DNA of 52,326 bases from Erysipelotrichaceae bacterium (GCA_017432545.1 JAFRJA010000089.1:1-52326), one strand, 5' to 3'. Shown: positions 36,442-46,110, counted from the first letter of the stretch. The notes: generated by a model not told the origin, from the sequence alone. Translations and numbers: made by a program.

Positions 36442-37927
36442 TTGCCTCCAGTTTCTTTCTGATTTCGTCTTCTAATTCATGAGACTTTTCAAACATTTCA
36501 GATAATTCAGAAGTGAGTCTAGCCATTTTATCTTCAAACGGTTCATCATCCTCTGGAGTTTCTTCAATTCCTACATATCTTCCTGGAGTGAGGATATAAT
36601 CTTGTTTTTCGATATCCTGTAAAGTTGCTACTGCACAGAAACCTTTTACATCATCATGCGCTCCGTTTTGGAATGCTTCGAAGGTCTCGGCAATCTTCCG
36701 GATATCTTCATCAGTAAAGTCTTTGTGTTTACGATCAACCATATGGCCCATCTTTCTGGCATCAATAAAGACAGTCTTGCCTTTTTGGGTTTTATTCTTA
36801 CTGATGAACCACAACGTTACAGGGATTGTGACACTATAGAATAGCTGAGTTGGCAATGCAATAATGCCTTCAACAAGGTCTGCTTCAATGATTTTCTTTC
36901 TGATTTCTCCTTCTCCGGATGATTGCGTCGAAAGTGCACCATTTGCAAGAACAAGGCCAATCTTGCCATTCGGAGCTAAATGATGAATCATATGCTGAAT
37001 CCAGGCATAGTTCGCATTTCCTGCCGGAGGTAACCCATATTTCCATCTAGGATCATCCGTCAGTTTTTCCTGATTCCATGGATGATAATTGAACGGTGGA
37101 TTGGCGAGAATGAAATCGGCTTTCAGTTGCGGATGCAAATCATTTGTGAAGGTGTCAGCCTGATAAGGACCGAAGTCTGCATCGATTCCTCTGATAGCCA
37201 TGTTCATTTTGGCCATCTTCCAGGTATCTGCATTTGCTTCCTGACCATATACGGCAACTGTTCCTCGTTTATTGGAATGAGCTCTTACAAACTTTTCACT
37301 CTGAACAAACATACCACCGGATCCGCAACACGGGTCATATACTCGGCAGTTATCAAAAGGCTTTAAGACTGCAACCAGAGTTTTAACAATACTGGATGGT
37401 GTATAGAATTCTCCTCCACCTACTCCTTCTTTTTCTGCAAACTGAGCAATGCAATACTCATAGGTTCTTCCTAACAAGTCTTTGCTTTCATCAGTATCAG
37501 ACATGTCCATGTTGGTGAAAATATCAACAACATCACCCAACACCATCTTGTCCAGATCCGGATTGGCATAATTCTTTGGCAGAACATTTTTGAGCTTCGG
37601 GTTATCATCTTCAATTGCTCTCATTGCATTATCGATAATTGTTCCAATCTCTGGTTTGTGGGCATTTTCGGCGATGGTTTTCCAACGGGCGTTCTCTGGA
37701 ACGAAGAAAACATTTTCTTCAATGTATGCATCCGGATCGTCTTCAAAACCATCACCTTCTACCACTAATTGTTGATATCTTCTATCAAAAGCCGTTGAAA
37801 CATACTTCAAAAAGATAAGCCCAACAATGACCTTTCTGTATTCGGCAGCCGGGATGTGTCCCCAAAGGACACAAGCGGCATCCCAAATCTGTTTTTCAAA
37901 ACCGATGTTTGCATTGTTATCCGCCAT
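36425..37927 (-). CDS. hsdM: Type I restriction-modification methyltransferase subunit
   Basis: 500 residues. The N-terminal helical domain (IWDAACVLWGHIPAAEYRKVIVGLIFLKYVS) is followed by the SAM motif DPCCGSGGMF and the catalytic NPPF (ILANPPFNYHPW), so it is an N6-adenine methylase. It methylates the site chosen by HsdS and joins HsdR to form the nuclease. The gene lies 30 bases after ydbC and overlaps the truncated hsdS. Confidence 0.97.
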   Translation of the reverse strand: MADNNANIGFEKQIWDAACVLWGHIPAAEYRKVIVGLIFLKYVSTAFDRRYQQLVVEGDGFEDDPDAYIEENVFFVPENARWKTIAENAHKPEIGTIIDNAMRAIEDDNPKLKNVLPKNYANPDLDKMVLGDVVDIFTNMDMSDTDESKDLLGRTYEYCIAQFAEKEGVGGGEFYTPSSIVKTLVAVLKPFDNCRVYDPCCGSGGMFVQSEKFVRAHSNKRGTVAVYGQEANADTWKMAKMNMAIRGIDADFGPYQADTFTNDLHPQLKADFILANPPFNYHPWNQEKLTDDPRWKYGLPPAGNANYAWIQHMIHHLAPNGKIGLVLANGALSTQSSGEGEIRKKIIEADLVEGIIALPTQLFYSVTIPVTLWFISKNKTQKGKTVFIDARKMGHMVDRKHKDFTDEDIRKIAETFEAFQNGAHDDVKGFCAVATLQDIEKQDYILTPGRYVGIEETPEDDEPFEDKMARLTSELSEMFEKSHELEDEIRKKLEAIGYEV

Positions 37928-37957
37928 AACTAGTCTCTTTCTTGAATCTTATGATTT

Positions 37958-38197
37958 CTATTTATTGTTATCGAGAAGTTTTATTTCTTCATCCAAAATC
38001 TTATAAAGAGAACGGATTTCATCTTCTGTCAGTGTGATCCCTTTGCCCATTTTTTCATGACCTTCAGACCAATCGCGAATGTCATATTTAGGTTCATTTC
38101 CGGACCAGCTTATTCTATTAAATTCTTTTTTCCATCCGCTTCTTCCTTCAGAAATTACTCCAATCTCATTGATAATTTCATATTTAAAGTCAGCCAT
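37958..38197 (-). CDS. YdbC/PC4-family ssDNA-binding protein
   Basis: 79 residues. GVISEGRSGWKKEFNRISW, EPKYDIRDWSEGHEKMGKG and ITLTEDEI are the YdbC hallmark, a PC4-like beta sheet that binds single-stranded DNA as a dimer. It lies 15 bases after the large helicase gene and 30 before hsdM; SD GGAGG is good. The position suggests it serves the defence operon, possibly by coating unwound DNA. Confidence 0.85.
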   Translation of the reverse strand: MADFKYEIINEIGVISEGRSGWKKEFNRISWSGNEPKYDIRDWSEGHEKMGKGITLTEDEIRSLYKILDEEIKLLDNNK

Positions 38198-38212
38198 TCT
38201 TATTCCTCCTCT

Positions 38213-41200
38213 TTATACGATTATTCTCCACGCAGGTCTTCCCTGTGTTGCTTTTGCTCCTCTGAATTCAAAAGTATATGACCGATTATATTTATTGATG
38301 ATCTGCTCAAACAATTGCTTATTATTCTCGTTGTACACGACGTAAATACATCCGTACATTCTGTTATCAATTACTTTGAATCCGTAATCTTGAAGTATTC
38401 CGATCATTTCGTCATTTTTGTTTATTTTTTTCTCAGGATCCTTTGGTTTAAAATCCTGTTGTTGGACGGAATTTTTGGCTGATTCCTTATTGTTTTTCAA
38501 AATCAGATGCCATTTTAACTGCTCATCCAATGTGAAATGCTTGTCTTTAAACGAATACAACAAGTTATTAATAATGGATTTATCTATACCTAATTTGTTT
38601 GAAATTTCTTTTGCAGTAAGACTATTGTTTTCGGTAATTAAAGCATTTGCCACCTTCTTAAACAATTCAACAATATTCTTTGCTTCAATTTCTGAACTTT
38701 GTTTCTTTTGTGGTTCTTCTTTTACTTTTGGGATAGGCTTTTTATATTCGCCCTTGTATGCCCATTTATATCCGCCTGCGTGAATTTGAATGCCATTTGC
38801 AGCATCGCGGATACTTTTTGAATTAACTCCGCTGGATCTCACTGCTTCTGCCACGGAAGAAAATTCTCTAACAATTTCTCCGTTTTCATTGAGTTGATAA
38901 ATTGGTCGACCACTTGAAACTAGATCTTCTAATTCTCTTAGAGGAGAACTATCCTGTTTATCAGCAGTTTCGCTTTCGATCCGTCGATTTGTTAAGTTAA
39001 CATGTTGTTCGCTATCTTTTGAAGATTCCATTCTAATGAACTTGGCATCATTCGGCAAAACACTAGATGCTTTGCTTTCAGATGATGAGATAGCAACATT
39101 ACTGTTAATTGCTTCTTTTGAAATCTGGTTAGATTCTATAGGTTTATTTTTAAGTTCCTCGATCTTTTGAACAATTCGATCCAATTGCTTGTCGTGATTA
39201 TTCCACCAATCGATTGACCAAATTCTTAAAACGGTCCATCCAAGGTTCTCTAAAACTTCAACCTGAGAAACCTCCCTGTCTCTTGTATACGTCGTTTCAG
39301 CATACGTATCACCATCGAGCAGAATTCCCAAAATATATTTGTTTTCATCTCTTGGATCAACAACACATATATCAATTTTGAAATCAGAATGGCCAACATA
39401 TTTATCAACAATGTATCCTTTTTCATTCAAGTATTTAGAAATAGAGTCTACAACCTCACTATTTTCCATCTTCTTGAATGATTCGCTGGACGAAAAGATT
39501 GATAATTTATCGTTTGTTGCAAATGTAAGGAAGTTTTTCAATGCCGCCACGCCTTCGGATCTTGTTCTAGATGTATTTATCTGCTCCGGAAGCAAAGAGG
39601 AGAAAACAACCATTTCTTTTCTTGCTCTGGAAACAGCAACATTAAGTCTTCTCCATCCACCATCTCTGTTCAATGGGCCAAAATTCATGGAAATCTTTCC
39701 ACCTTCGTCGGGACCGTAAGTGACAGAGAAAAGAATAACGTCTCTTTCATCCCCTTGCACAGATTCCAAATTCTTTACAAAAAGAGGTTCTTCTTCGTTA
39801 TAAACCCATTGTTCAAACTTCTTATCTCTGGAACAAGCCGATGCTAAAAGGTCATCTATTAAATTCTGCTGAGAAATATTAAAGGTAACAACGCCAATGC
39901 TGTCTTTCTTTAATGCAGGATCGGCGTATCTTCTCTTGATTTCTTCAACTATCGCTTGAGCTTCTTTACTGTTAGTACGCTTTTTTCCTCGTTCGAAAAT
40001 ACCATTAACATTTTTCAAAGAAACTTTAGATTCTCTATCGTTTAAAGATGGGAATGTAAACAGTTTGTTGTCATAGAATTGGCTGTTGCTGAAGGCAATT
40101 AAACTCTCATGGTTACTCCGGTAATGCCAATTAAGATAACTCTGCGGCATATTTACGCCTAGCCCATCATCCAAAATACTTTCAAGATCTTCACGTTCTG
40201 AATTTTCTTCGTCTGTCATATTCGTCATGAAGAAATTTGTCGGAGGCATCTGTTTCGGGTCACCGACAATAATGGCATTTTCTGCCCTGGCAATTGCTCC
40301 AACAGCCTTACACGTCTGCAATTGTGATGCTTCATCAAAAATGATGAAATCAAATTTCTTTGTAGATGGATCCAGATATTGGGCGGTGGAAATCGGGCTC
40401 ATCAAAATACACGGACATAAAGTCTGAATAATATCGGAAGATGTTTCAAAAAGTCTTCTGATCGAAACACCTCTTCCCTTGCTCCTTATCAGCCTCTTTA
40501 AAGTTGCTAACTGGATGTCTTTATCATGCTCTATCAGATATTCACTGATGTTCTTTGAGATCAGATAGAACACTTCCTTCTTTGTCAGGTCTCTAACCTT
40601 ATTGTCATAATCTCTGAATTGTTCAATTTTTCTTTCAAAAACTTCACCACTGAAACTATTCAAAGCACTGCTTTGATCTATTATTAGCTCAGAAAGTTTT
40701 TTATAGAAACTTTTAATATACGAACCTTTTATTTGTTCATGTTCAACACCCGCATAATACGCATCTACGACTGGCTGCAGGCCGTATTTGTCAATCTTAT
40801 CGCATGCCTTATTCCATGAATACCAGTCTTTTATCTTATCGGAGTTCTTTAACAGATCGGAATAAATATCATTTTCAGATTCATACCATTTTTCATCGTA
40901 TTGTGCTCGAACTTCAACATATTTCAATAATTGTTCAAGACGCTGATTATACTCTACATAAATGTTAGATAATTCCTTAATTGCTTTCGATAAACTTTCG
41001 TCTTGTGAAAAACTAATACGAACCAAAGAGCCTGAAAAAGTCGAATCCACAGATTCACATATTTTCCTTAACTCTGCAAGATCATTTTTGATTTTTATCC
41101 AATCAGTATCATCGTATTTATAATAAGCGCCTAAATACCTTATATAATCGTTTAACAAAGGAGATATCTCATTAATACTATTTTGATAATCATATAAATC

Positions 41201-44200
41201 TTGTAATTCAAGACGTACGTCATCCTTGTTAACGTTGATTTTTGAATAAGCTGATAAAGACTTGGTAAACTTATTCAGCGCTAAAGCTCTGGAAATTGGA
41301 TTTCCACTAACTATTTTGGAATATTCCTCTAAAAGAACTGCGCCGTCCTGTTTCAGGAAAATATCATTCCATTTTTCTAGGATTCTGTTTTTCTTCTCGT
41401 TTATTTGGATATATTTATCCGCAATATAAACAATTGAATCAAATAAACTCGAATAGTTATCCTTGCCATATAATTCTCTTGGATAAGAATCCAATTTGCT
41501 CAAAATGCTAACTTTTTTATAAACTTCATAATATGAATCTTCATAGTCGGATAATTCAAACCCCAGCTTTTGACTGATTTCTTCAACATTCTTTGCATAA
41601 GCTTTTTGAATCGGCAAATAAGCATTTACAGCATTACTAATCTCATTTTCGATTCCTTGATGATAATCGTTAATGGTCACCATATTCAGAGGATGTTCAT
41701 TTGGATGGCCAATTTGCTTTGCATAAATAATCAATTCGTCAATATAAAATTTCTGTTCATCAAGATTGACATCTGTAAAGTCTTCGATTTTAGTAAAAGG
41801 AATCTCGATATCATACTCATAATTACGATATGCTTCATATTTATTAAGAGTCTCGTACAAAGAAGCGTCACACTCTCTTCTTTTGTGTAGTTCTTGTACA
41901 TAGACGTCCAAATCCTTTTTGATGTCCTCTATTTGTTCAATTCTCTTTCTGTAATCTGCTGGTCTTCTGGAAGTAATATCAAAAACCTTTTCTATCTTTT
42001 CAAGAACATCTTTTTTCTTTGCTTTATTCGAATGTAGTTCAAGACAGAATGGATCCAACCCCAAATCGTTGATTCTCTTTTGAACTACTTCTAATGCTGC
42101 TCTTTTTTCAGCTACAAAGAGCACTTTTTTATCTTTTGCAAGTAAATCAGCAATTATTGAAGTAATCGTTTGTGATTTGCCTGTTCCTGGAGGACCATGT
42201 AAAACAAAACTCTCGCCATGTTCTGCTTCTTTTATCGCAAACAATTGAGATCCATCAACAGGAAGTGTCAAATAACTGTCGCTGGTTTTGTTTGCTTCCT
42301 TATCATCGATCGTGTGGCTATCCCATGTTTTATGCCCTTCAATTAAACTTTTAACAATCTTATTCTTTTCAAGATCGTCTGAACGATTGTGAATATCATT
42401 CCACATTACAAATTGAGAAAAGGAAAAGATGCCTAAATAAGCAGACTCCAACACATCCCAATATTTTTGAGAAAGAATGTTCTGCCTGAAAATTGTCAAA
42501 ATCTTTCTGATATCCAAGCCGTGCTCATCCATGGGCAGTTCATCTAGACCGTTGATGGATACTTCGAAATCTTGTTTAAGTTTTTCCAGGATTGTTATAT
42601 TCAACTGCGGTTCATCGTCTTTTCTCAAAGATAATGCATAATTCTGATTCACTGATTTTTTAACGATGTCAACAGGAAGCAGAATCAATGGGGCGTAATA
42701 TGGTGTCGAACTTTTTTTAGGTTCACACCATTTCAATAAACCGACCGCAATATACAGTGTGTTGGCACCATTCTCTTCTAAAGAAGACTTTGCATTCCGA
42801 TATAAAGTTTTTAAAGTTGCGTTTAATTCTGATTCAGTTAAAGATGAGTGAATCCTTCTTGATTTGAATTCATCGCTAATAAAGGATGTATAATCTCCAA
42901 GATTAGAGAGTGACATAAAGTCATCTTTAATTTCACTGTTTTTCCACCCATCCGGTTTAGGATACAGAAAAAAACTTTCTCCTTCATACAAAGCATCTTC
43001 GAGATCATCCAATGACGATGAAAGAATCGGTACTATTGATCTGCTGAGGTGCAAATTAATCAAACTGTTACGTAAACCTAAATCCAGAAGTTTTCTCTCC
43101 CATTGAGTTTTTTTATCAAATTCTTCCTGTTTGATATTTCCGATCTCGATATCAACCAATGTTTCAGGCATTATCGCAGCGTTCGGGGCATCCTCTTGTC
43201 TTTGAACAGTATAGCCAATATCCGTTCTAACCCTGGAAGGAAGCGGAATAATTTTCATAGATCTGCAGCATTTAATATCAACCACCAGGTTTACAGGATT
43301 ATTATCGTTTACTTCCTCAAAAGCTTTTGCCTTTGCATCATCAAAAGATATTGATTCTTCTTGAGTTAGGAGGGTAGTTTCAACCACATTGATATCATTT
43401 ATACCCTGCGCAAGTCTTTTGTTCAGCAACGAAATATCATCGCTAGTCATATCTGAAAAATACTCTCTGGTAAGCCAAAAGCCAGGGAAAATATGCCCTG
43501 CTTTAAGACATAAGATTGTATTGATGCCAACAGATTCCAAACAGCTTGCAAATAATAGCGAAATATCCAAACAGTTCCCAATCTTGTCGTCTATTACACT
43601 GTCGCACAGTCTGACTCTTTGACCGATATACTCAAAACTGGCCGGAGCGGTAACGTATCGAATACCAAGATCTCTTAACGCTGCATAGATAGCTCCAGCT
43701 TGCCATAAAACTCTATTTTTATCTTCTGTTGTATATCCATCAAACGCAGAATTACCAGTCCATTGTTTTAAATACTCTGACGCATTAGATATGATTCTGG
43801 CTATATATGGATGATTTGGAGTAACATAAGAAGCTAATAATTCTGGATATAATGTAGATCCAAGCCACTGATCATACGCTAAAACATCTACATCAATCAA
43901 TTCGCTCGCAATACTAGTATTTGAACTATCAATCAGTTTTACTGTAATGATTGTTTTTTGCCTTTCTGTGAGATTGATGAGTTTATTTACATCGATATTT
44001 AACTTGATTCGATTTATATAAATGTTTTGATTAGATGGAATCAATTCGATATCTTTCGTGAATTGTTCAAAGATATCTGGGTTAGATGAAACGACCAGTC
44101 TGACGTTTTCGATATCGAATTCGTTTTTGTTGATTATATCGACGGAGCTAATTAATTCGTATCCATTTTGCTGCAAAACATAGCTGATTGCCGGCAAGCA

Positions 44201-44818
44201 CTCCGTTTCAATTCTAATTGTTTCGCAATTTATTAGATTAACCTCGGTTTCGGATAAATCTAAATTCTCTGCAATCTCCTTGGATTGTTGCCTTTTATCC
44301 TCAACGTTTATCTTTGATGCTTCCGTTTGTATCAATTCAACATGTTTTAAAAGTTCTTCTATTTTTTTGTCTTGTTCCGCAAGCCTGGTTTCAATATCTG
44401 AATCAAAACTCTCGTATGGTTCAAAATATGTCGGTGAATCAAATTGCCAATCACCATAGAGCTCCATAAACCAGCAACTTAGATTAAAGCCTAACTTTAC
44501 TATTGTTTTAGCATCATTGGTATTTCTGTCTCCATTATGAACAGCATCATTACGAGCCTTGCGAATTGTGTATAGAATATTATCAATCGTTTCTGGGATC
44601 AGCCCTTCTCTTCTTAGAACATTTATCATGTTCGATTGTGTCTGTTCGGCCGGAAGTGGAAGCCCTTCGTACATAAAAATGTATGACACTATCTTTTCAG
44701 CAAGTAATCCAATCTTCGAAATCGAAGCATTTGCATCACTGAAAATATATTCTTCTGCGTTTGAACCAATTTCCGATAAATCTTCCCAATACTTATTTAA
44801 AAAATCAAAATTAGTCAT
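38213..44818 (-). CDS. HEPN-transglutaminase-like-DUF4011-helicase-endonuclease defence protein (Hhe-like)
   Basis: 2201 residues from the ATG at 44818 (the TTG at 44833 is less likely; GGGTGG lies before the ATG). Domains in order: HEPN/DUF4145-like with RNDAVH (about 89-94); a middle region with a Cys-His transglutaminase-like pair (GNCLDISLL Cys 416, AGHIFPGFW His 442); DUF4011 (from about 570); SF1 helicase with GPPGTGKS (about 875) and FDEASQ (about 1490), ending in RRLNVAVSRAR; a PD-(D/E)XK/Vsr-like nuclease (HSDFKIDICVVDP ... LGWTVLRIWSIDWW, about 1800-1880); a NUMOD1-like repeat (EFSSVAEAVRSSGVNSKSIRDAANG, about 1975-2015); a winged helix (about 2045-2105); and a C-terminal 80-residue domain. 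I recall similar HEPN-helicase-endonuclease proteins as anti-phage single-gene systems. It cuts or traps foreign nucleic acid by inference. Confidence 0.85.
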   Translation of the reverse strand: MTNFDFLNKYWEDLSEIGSNAEEYIFSDANASISKIGLLAEKIVSYIFMYEGLPLPAEQTQSNMINVLRREGLIPETIDNILYTIRKARNDAVHNGDRNTNDAKTIVKLGFNLSCWFMELYGDWQFDSPTYFEPYESFDSDIETRLAEQDKKIEELLKHVELIQTEASKINVEDKRQQSKEIAENLDLSETEVNLINCETIRIETECLPAISYVLQQNGYELISSVDIINKNEFDIENVRLVVSSNPDIFEQFTKDIELIPSNQNIYINRIKLNIDVNKLINLTERQKTIITVKLIDSSNTSIASELIDVDVLAYDQWLGSTLYPELLASYVTPNHPYIARIISNASEYLKQWTGNSAFDGYTTEDKNRVLWQAGAIYAALRDLGIRYVTAPASFEYIGQRVRLCDSVIDDKIGNCLDISLLFASCLESVGINTILCLKAGHIFPGFWLTREYFSDMTSDDISLLNKRLAQGINDINVVETTLLTQEESISFDDAKAKAFEEVNDNNPVNLVVDIKCCRSMKIIPLPSRVRTDIGYTVQRQEDAPNAAIMPETLVDIEIGNIKQEEFDKKTQWERKLLDLGLRNSLINLHLSRSIVPILSSSLDDLEDALYEGESFFLYPKPDGWKNSEIKDDFMSLSNLGDYTSFISDEFKSRRIHSSLTESELNATLKTLYRNAKSSLEENGANTLYIAVGLLKWCEPKKSSTPYYAPLILLPVDIVKKSVNQNYALSLRKDDEPQLNITILEKLKQDFEVSINGLDELPMDEHGLDIRKILTIFRQNILSQKYWDVLESAYLGIFSFSQFVMWNDIHNRSDDLEKNKIVKSLIEGHKTWDSHTIDDKEANKTSDSYLTLPVDGSQLFAIKEAEHGESFVLHGPPGTGKSQTITSIIADLLAKDKKVLFVAEKRAALEVVQKRINDLGLDPFCLELHSNKAKKKDVLEKIEKVFDITSRRPADYRKRIEQIEDIKKDLDVYVQELHKRRECDASLYETLNKYEAYRNYEYDIEIPFTKIEDFTDVNLDEQKFYIDELIIYAKQIGHPNEHPLNMVTINDYHQGIENEISNAVNAYLPIQKAYAKNVEEISQKLGFELSDYEDSYYEVYKKVSILSKLDSYPRELYGKDNYSSLFDSIVYIADKYIQINEKKNRILEKWNDIFLKQDGAVLLEEYSKIVSGNPISRALALNKFTKSLSAYSKINVNKDDVRLELQDLYDYQNSINEISPLLNDYIRYLGAYYKYDDTDWIKIKNDLAELRKICESVDSTFSGSLVRISFSQDESLSKAIKELSNIYVEYNQRLEQLLKYVEVRAQYDEKWYESENDIYSDLLKNSDKIKDWYSWNKACDKIDKYGLQPVVDAYYAGVEHEQIKGSYIKSFYKKLSELIIDQSSALNSFSGEVFERKIEQFRDYDNKVRDLTKKEVFYLISKNISEYLIEHDKDIQLATLKRLIRSKGRGVSIRRLFETSSDIIQTLCPCILMSPISTAQYLDPSTKKFDFIIFDEASQLQTCKAVGAIARAENAIIVGDPKQMPPTNFFMTNMTDEENSEREDLESILDDGLGVNMPQSYLNWHYRSNHESLIAFSNSQFYDNKLFTFPSLNDRESKVSLKNVNGIFERGKKRTNSKEAQAIVEEIKRRYADPALKKDSIGVVTFNISQQNLIDDLLASACSRDKKFEQWVYNEEEPLFVKNLESVQGDERDVILFSVTYGPDEGGKISMNFGPLNRDGGWRRLNVAVSRARKEMVVFSSLLPEQINTSRTRSEGVAALKNFLTFATNDKLSIFSSSESFKKMENSEVVDSISKYLNEKGYIVDKYVGHSDFKIDICVVDPRDENKYILGILLDGDTYAETTYTRDREVSQVEVLENLGWTVLRIWSIDWWNNHDKQLDRIVQKIEELKNKPIESNQISKEAINSNVAISSSESKASSVLPNDAKFIRMESSKDSEQHVNLTNRRIESETADKQDSSPLRELEDLVSSGRPIYQLNENGEIVREFSSVAEAVRSSGVNSKSIRDAANGIQIHAGGYKWAYKGEYKKPIPKVKEEPQKKQSSEIEAKNIVELFKKVANALITENNSLTAKEISNKLGIDKSIINNLLYSFKDKHFTLDEQLKWHLILKNNKESAKNSVQQQDFKPKDPEKKINKNDEMIGILQDYGFKVIDNRMYGCIYVVYNENNKQLFEQIINKYNRSYTFEFRGAKATQGRPAWRIIV

Positions 44819-44838
44819 ATACAGTCCACCCAAGATGT

Positions 44839-45018
44839 TTAAATTGAAACTTTCTTCATTTTTTCATCATTATGTTCGCTTAAAAACTGTCCGATTATCC
44901 TTTCTATAGCCATTGTCTTGGTTTGCCCTTTTTCTTCACAATAGTCTGATAATAGGTCATAGAGCTCGGCATCCATTTTGATATTCAACGGCTTATAGTC
45001 TTTTTTCGGTCTGGCCAC
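44839..45018 (-). CDS. Ribbon-helix-helix regulator
   Basis: 59 residues from a GTG at 45018, chosen because AAGGAG lies nine bases before it and the protein then starts VARPKKDYKPLNIKMDAELYDLLSDYCEEKGQTKTMAIERIIGQFL. The short strand KPLNIKMD and the two helices are the Arc/CopG type. It lies 20 bases before the large helicase gene and is first in the defence run, so it is either an autoregulator of this operon or a partner of its product. Confidence 0.75.
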   Translation of the reverse strand: MARPKKDYKPLNIKMDAELYDLLSDYCEEKGQTKTMAIERIIGQFLSEHNDEKMKKVSI

Positions 45019-45348
45019 GCAATTATTCTCCTTCTTTATACTTATAATCATGCATAAAAGTAATCAAAAATAATGATGTAAATCATTTTCTACATTATCT
45101 TAATTATAAATTATTTCTAACAGTAAACAATTCTGTTGATGGCTAAGCCTTTATTTGCTGTGTTTTTTCTTTCCTTGAACACTTGAAAGTATCAAATGTC
45201 TTGGCTTTTTTCGTTTTTTGTCATCTGTAATTTTTCCTTTGACCCCAAGCAGATAGACAAACTACCTGAGGCTGGGATGAAGGTTCTCCATCTTTGTACC
45301 GATAAAGCTCCTTCCGAAATGAGGAATATCGTCAAGAATACAAAGACC

Positions 45349-45392
45349 AAAATAACGGAATAGCCCATGAAATAGGGCTGATCCGTTATTTT
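45349..45392. terminator. Strong hairpin inside the inverted-repeat segment
   Basis: Arms AAAATAACGGA / TCCGTTATTTT (11 bp perfect), then AGCCC / GGGCT with mismatches between, 8-nt loop. Both ends are A/T-rich, so it could terminate in both directions, or shape the leader RNA. A second pair, CCATCTTTG (45288-45296) and CAAAGATGG (45409-45417), would enclose it. Confidence 0.55.
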
Positions 45393-45418
45393 GCTTTTGT
45401 TGAACTATCAAAGATGGG

Positions 45419-45446
45419 ATTATACCAGCTGTATATAAACGGCCAA
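45419..45446 (-). promoter_or_regulatory. Promoter inside the inverted-repeat segment, reading towards the defence operon
   Basis: -35 TTGGCC at 45441-45446, 16-bp spacer, extended -10 TGGTATAAT (TATAAT at 45419-45424) on the minus strand. The next downstream gene is the RHH gene at 45018. Confidence 0.65.
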
Positions 45447-45540
45447 GAATTATCAACAGAATTGTTTACTGTTAGAAAATTATTTAGTGTAGACCAATCA
45501 ATCCAAAACCAATAATACTGCTAAAAGAAATATGATCTTG

Positions 45541-46047
45541 TTATTTTGCAACTTTTTTGCTAAAAGTCTTCTTTCTTGGGCCAAAATCACTTGTCAAATC
45601 AATATCGGTGGCATCTTCCGATTTACTTGTTTCAGAAACTTGATTTAATGAAGATTCAGTAAATAGCAATTCTCCATCAGGGCTAACAAAAGCAGCGTTT
45701 TTAATTTTGTCAGATTGTTCAAATTCTGGATACATTTCAGTATCTGAATTATTATTATCGGTTTCGCTAAAAAGTATATCCACATTACTTTCTTTTGTAG
45801 ATTGCACAGATTCTTCATCTTCTTTGTTTTCTAAATCCGATCCATTAATTTTGTTTGCAGATTTTTCTTTCATAAGTATTTTTGCGCTGCGAAAGTGGAG
45901 CGCAGAGCATAAAAAATCGCTCATAGTTATCAGTGCAAACAGAGGAGACGACCCTAGAGCCAGAATTATACAAATCAGTCCCTGAAAAATTATTATAATG
46001 CCAAGCAAAATATGAATAATAGGTGACTTATCAATCGTTTTCATCAT
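45541..46047 (-). CDS. Hypothetical membrane protein with acidic tail
   Basis: 168 residues. Two hydrophobic helices (about 9-28, HILLGIIIIFQGLICIILAL; about 32-48) are followed by a long, acidic, Ser/Asn-rich, probably unstructured tail that ends in the basic GPRKKTFSKKVAK. No family recognised. It lies alone, just outside the inverted-repeat segment, with a palindrome of the GGTGGAAA type upstream overlapping its likely -35 region. Mobile-element cargo. Confidence 0.6.
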   Translation of the reverse strand: MMKTIDKSPIIHILLGIIIIFQGLICIILALGSSPLFALITMSDFLCSALHFRSAKILMKEKSANKINGSDLENKEDEESVQSTKESNVDILFSETDNNNSDTEMYPEFEQSDKIKNAAFVSPDGELLFTESSLNQVSETSKSEDATDIDLTSDFGPRKKTFSKKVAK

Positions 46048-46110
46048 TAGCGTCTTCCCCTTTTCTTTCCGACATAAATGAGCAACCCTGTTTTATAATT
46101 GCTTTCTTAT

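Larger units (their letters stand above)
45114..45478. repeat. 365-bp segment bounded by perfect 27-bp inverted repeats (candidate invertible promoter)
   Basis: Left arm 45114-45140, right arm 45452-45478, identical in inverted orientation. Each arm is itself an imperfect palindrome (AACAG-N9-CTGTT), as expected for a recombinase site with two half-sites. Inside are one promoter pointing to the defence genes, a strong hairpin and no convincing gene. A possible 4-bp duplication (ATTA) flanks it, so a miniature transposon is the alternative. Confidence 0.8.

Noticed and set aside
44839..45018. Classical toxin-antitoxin pair (RHH antitoxin with a small toxin)
   Set aside because: No small toxin gene adjoins; the next gene is the 2201-residue HEPN-helicase. 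An antitoxin-like role towards its HEPN domain stays possible but unproven.
45262..45456. 64-residue minus-strand frame inside the inverted-repeat segment
   Set aside because: It runs from the right arm through the promoter and the strong hairpin, has no ribosome site and resembles no family; structure explains the sequence better than coding.
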